Assembly (NCBI GenBank): GCA_964391185.1 | Contig: CAYMIX010000005.1 | Span: 1 to 64,000, forward strand | Length of the DNA stretch: 64,000 nucleotides | Direction of reading: 5' to 3' | Origin: JAKQEM01 sp964391185 | GTDB taxonomy: Bacteria; Patescibacteriota; Gracilibacteria; Peribacterales; Peribacteraceae | Part shown: positions 62,114 to 64,000 of the stretch, piece by piece | How positions within the stretch are numbered: position 1 is the stretch's first letter | Layout of the letters: the number at the start of each line of letters is the position of its first letter | The notes under the pieces: generated by a model | What the model was told of the DNA's origin: nothing | The model's database searches: none | The model's input: the letters and a program-made list of their open reading frames with translations, nothing else | Translations under genes and position numbers: made by a program

Positions 62114-63274
62114 ATGAAGCATAATGACCTGCTTACACGTGCGGTTGAAGAAACAGTTCCAAAGGAACTTGCTGAGGAAAAGTTGAAGAGTGGAAAAAAA
62201 CTCCGTATTTATATGGGGATTGATCCAACTGGATCAAAATTACATATTGGTCATGGTGTTCCATTGCGTAAACTAAGGGATTTCTCAGATGCCGGACATG
62301 AAGTAATTTTTCTCATCGGAAGCTACACGGCCATGATTGGTGATCCAACCGGCCGCGACAAGGCGAGAGAGCCGCTCACTGAAGAGCAAGTTCGCCAAAA
62401 CTTTATAAACTATCAAGATCAAGCATCTAAAATCTTGGATTTTTCTAAAGTTCAAATTCGCTACAACCACGAATGGTTTGAGAAAATGAACTCACTTGAA
62501 ATTTTACAAATGACGAGTCACTTTACTGCACAGCAAATGCTTCAGCGTGACATGTTTAAAGAGCGCTTAAAAAAAGATCAGGATATCAGCACTAATGAGT
62601 TTTTATACCCAATCATGCAGGGATATGACTCGGTAATGCTTGATGTTGATTGTGAAATTGGAGGTAACGACCAGTTGTTTAACATGTTATGTGGACGAAA
62701 ATTGCAAAAAGTATATGGGAAGCGTGACAAGTTTGTTCTTACGGTGAAATTGATTGAAGGAACAGATGGAAGGAAAATGAGTAAATCTTATGATAATTGC
62801 ATCTACATGACTGATGAGCCTAAACACATGTACGGAAAGACATTGGCTTTAAAGGACGAACTCATTTGTAAGTACATGGAATGCGCGACCGATATCCCAA
62901 TGGAAGAAATCAAGGAAGCAGAAGCAGCGATGAAAAAAGGTGCAAACCCACGCGATTTCAAGGTGCGTCTCGCTAAGGAGCTTGTGACGATGTATCACTC
63001 CGCAAAAGCTGCCGATGAAGCAGAAGCAGAATTTGGAAACGTGTTCAAGAAAGGTGGCGTGCCAGATGACATGCCAGAAGCAAAAGCGGAGAAAGGTGAG
63101 TTATTGATTGATTTCCTTGTTCGCACACAGACTGTAGCTTCTAAATCAGAAGCAAAGCGCTTGATCGACCAGAAGGGGATTACGATGAATGAAGAAGTTG
63201 TCAGTGGATATGATCAAAAGGCAGAGAGGGGAGTGGTGAAAGTGGGGAAGAGGAAGTTTATGAAAGTACTGTAG
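62114..63274 (+). CDS. tyrS: Tyrosyl-tRNA synthetase
   Basis: A 386-residue class I synthetase charging tRNA-Tyr: IDPTGSKLHIGHGVPL (HIGH motif), IGDPTGRDKAREPL, NEFLYPIMQGYDSVML, and KMSKSYDN (KMSKS). A C-terminal S4-like domain (LIDFLVRTQTVASKSEAKRLI) binds tRNA. Start ATG 62114 is set by the -10 box. It is followed after 5 bp by the pterin dehydratase-like gene, probably cotranscribed. Confidence 0.96.
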   Translation: MKHNDLLTRAVEETVPKELAEEKLKSGKKLRIYMGIDPTGSKLHIGHGVPLRKLRDFSDAGHEVIFLIGSYTAMIGDPTGRDKAREPLTEEQVRQNFINYQDQASKILDFSKVQIRYNHEWFEKMNSLEILQMTSHFTAQQMLQRDMFKERLKKDQDISTNEFLYPIMQGYDSVMLDVDCEIGGNDQLFNMLCGRKLQKVYGKRDKFVLTVKLIEGTDGRKMSKSYDNCIYMTDEPKHMYGKTLALKDELICKYMECATDIPMEEIKEAEAAMKKGANPRDFKVRLAKELVTMYHSAKAADEAEAEFGNVFKKGGVPDDMPEAKAEKGELLIDFLVRTQTVASKSEAKRLIDQKGITMNEEVVSGYDQKAERGVVKVGKRKFMKVL

Positions 63275-63279
63275 TTCCT

Positions 63280-63621
63280 ATGTTACTCACTCCTGAACAA
63301 ATCGATACCCAAGCCTCCGGCGTTCCCAGTTGGAATGTCTCCGAAGAAGGTAATTCCATCTCACGACTTTTCACATTCGAAAACTTCGCCCAATCTATTC
63401 ACTTCTTCAACTCTGTCGCAAAGATCGCCGAGGAAATTAATCATCACCCAGACATTCAAATTAATTTTAAGAAAGTCACACTGACGCTTAGCACACACAG
63501 TGCTGGTGGACTGACTGAAAAAGATTTTCTCGTTGCGCAAAAGATAGATCAGTTACCAATGCCAACAAGCGAAACACTTAAAGATGAACCGTTTTGGCAG
63601 GGTGATTACGCAGTCCGTTGA
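63280..63621 (+). CDS. Pterin-4a-carbinolamine dehydratase (PCD/DCoH) family
   Basis: A 113-residue member of the PCD family, which dehydrates 4a-hydroxytetrahydropterin. It shows the conserved FENFAQSIHFFNSVAKIAEE, EINHHPDIQINFKKVTLTL and STHSAGGLTEKDF. The catalytic histidines (HHP, THS) are present. No phenylalanine hydroxylase is in the window, so it may act in general pterin or folate metabolism. The 3' end overlaps the convergent truncated gene by 16 bp. Confidence 0.9.
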   Translation: MLLTPEQIDTQASGVPSWNVSEEGNSISRLFTFENFAQSIHFFNSVAKIAEEINHHPDIQINFKKVTLTLSTHSAGGLTEKDFLVAQKIDQLPMPTSETLKDEPFWQGDYAVR

Positions 63622-64000
63622 AGTAAATATTCCTGATAGAACGGCTCGGTCGCTCTCTCTTCAATAACCGGTAAATAATCATTAGGCAGAGGCTGCCAGA
63701 TGTCTAATCGATTAATAAGAACTCCATGATAATCATGAAATAATTGATTCATTTTTCTGCGGGACTTCTGGCTAAGAGCCTCTGGACGAGCTCTTAATGT
63801 TGCATCAAGTAGATTAGATCTCAATGAAGGCTGCATTGGCTTTACCCACTTCAAATCATTATTTTCTGTCTTCGCTATTAAAAGTGAGCGAATAGCTTGT
63901 GCAGGATTTTCTTCCCCAAAAAATTTTCTAAAATTGGAATTAAATATTCGTAGGTGGTTTGGCAAAGGAGTTCTATAAGTGAGTAATCTAATAGCATTTG
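63606..64000 (-). CDS. Hypothetical protein, 5' end outside window
   Basis: The minus-strand frame is open from the stop at 63606 to the end of the window (visible from NAIRLLTYRTPLPNHL), so the gene starts beyond 64000; a TTG at 63965 is only internal. About 130 residues are visible: basic, soluble, with EALSQKSRRKMNQLF and NRLDIWQPLPNDY, and no recognised domain. It overlaps the convergent PCD-family gene by 16 bp. Confidence 0.6.
   Translation of the reverse strand, partial: NAIRLLTYRTPLPNHLRIFNSNFRKFFGEENPAQAIRSLLIAKTENNDLKWVKPMQPSLRSNLLDATLRARPEALSQKSRRKMNQLFHDYHGVLINRLDIWQPLPNDYLPVIEERATEPFYQEYLLQRTA

Noticed and set aside
1..64000. Recoding of UGA as glycine
   Set aside because: UGA ends glmS, the CCA-adding enzyme gene and others at the expected C-termini, so the standard code fits.

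Overview
The window looks like chromosomal DNA from a streamlined Candidate Phyla Radiation (Patescibacteria) bacterium, most plausibly of the Peregrinibacteria/Peribacteria type. This is inferred from the gene set and gene style; no 16S gene or search supports it. Standard housekeeping genes are packed tightly with many short orphan genes, small lipoproteins and serine-rich or repeat-rich surface proteins. UGA acts as an ordinary stop (for example ending glmS and the CCA-adding-enzyme gene), which argues against the UGA=Gly lineages. No rRNA, insertion sequence, prophage or CRISPR array is present. Six tRNA genes (Leu-CAG, Pro-CGG, Lys-CTT, Phe-GAA, Ile-TAT, Val-TAC) are scattered singly, all with encoded CCA.

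Layout. 1-5.4 kb: a truncated orphan gene, tRNA-Leu, an O-antigen-ligase/TPR membrane protein, a lipoprotein, a 38-residue membrane ORF and tRNA-Pro. 5.5-11 kb: an apparent operon of LemA, TPM-domain protein, secreted protein, lipoprotein, multi-PKD protein and a 29-residue membrane peptide, followed by truB. 11.9-18.9 kb: orphan genes, a heme-oxygenase-fold protein, tandem VanW proteins and a serine-rich DUF11 protein with an LPATG end. 19-30.7 kb: AI-2E transporter, GIY-YIG protein, obgE, CIRCE-controlled dnaK, gap, an endonuclease IV-like gene with no normal start codon, a CCA-adding enzyme, a MazG-like gene interrupted at codon 5, and dedA. 30.7-36.4 kb: Gmad2 lipoprotein, tRNA-Ile with tandem repeats, rplI, a peptide-binding protein, secG, tRNA-Val and the rpsP-khpA cluster. 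36.4-43.5 kb: SLH/Calx-beta surface protein, two glycosyltransferases, a short prmC and nadK. 43.5-52.8 kb: fbp, a GapB-like gap, mraY, dnaB, recA, a lipoprotein, a sigma-region-4/HARE-HTH protein, ruvX and rpsT. 53-64 kb: glmS, a class B PBP, a PilB/GspE-type ATPase, a FecR-like protein, an RluA-family synthase, tyrS, a PCD/DCoH protein and a truncated orphan gene.

The strongest overall signal is promoter architecture. At more than fifteen genes a TATAAT-like -10 hexamer ends 6-8 nt before the start codon, so transcripts should begin at or next to the AUG or GUG. Genes further inside operons instead use stop/start overlaps (ATGA, TAATG). Shine-Dalgarno sites are rare; lemA and the 38-residue ORF are exceptions. 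By function the window covers cell envelope (mraY, PBP, VanW, glmS, glycosyltransferases, SLH and DUF11 proteins), translation and RNA modification, replication and repair (dnaB, recA, ruvX, endonuclease IV), and a small gluconeogenic module (fbp plus GapB-like gap).
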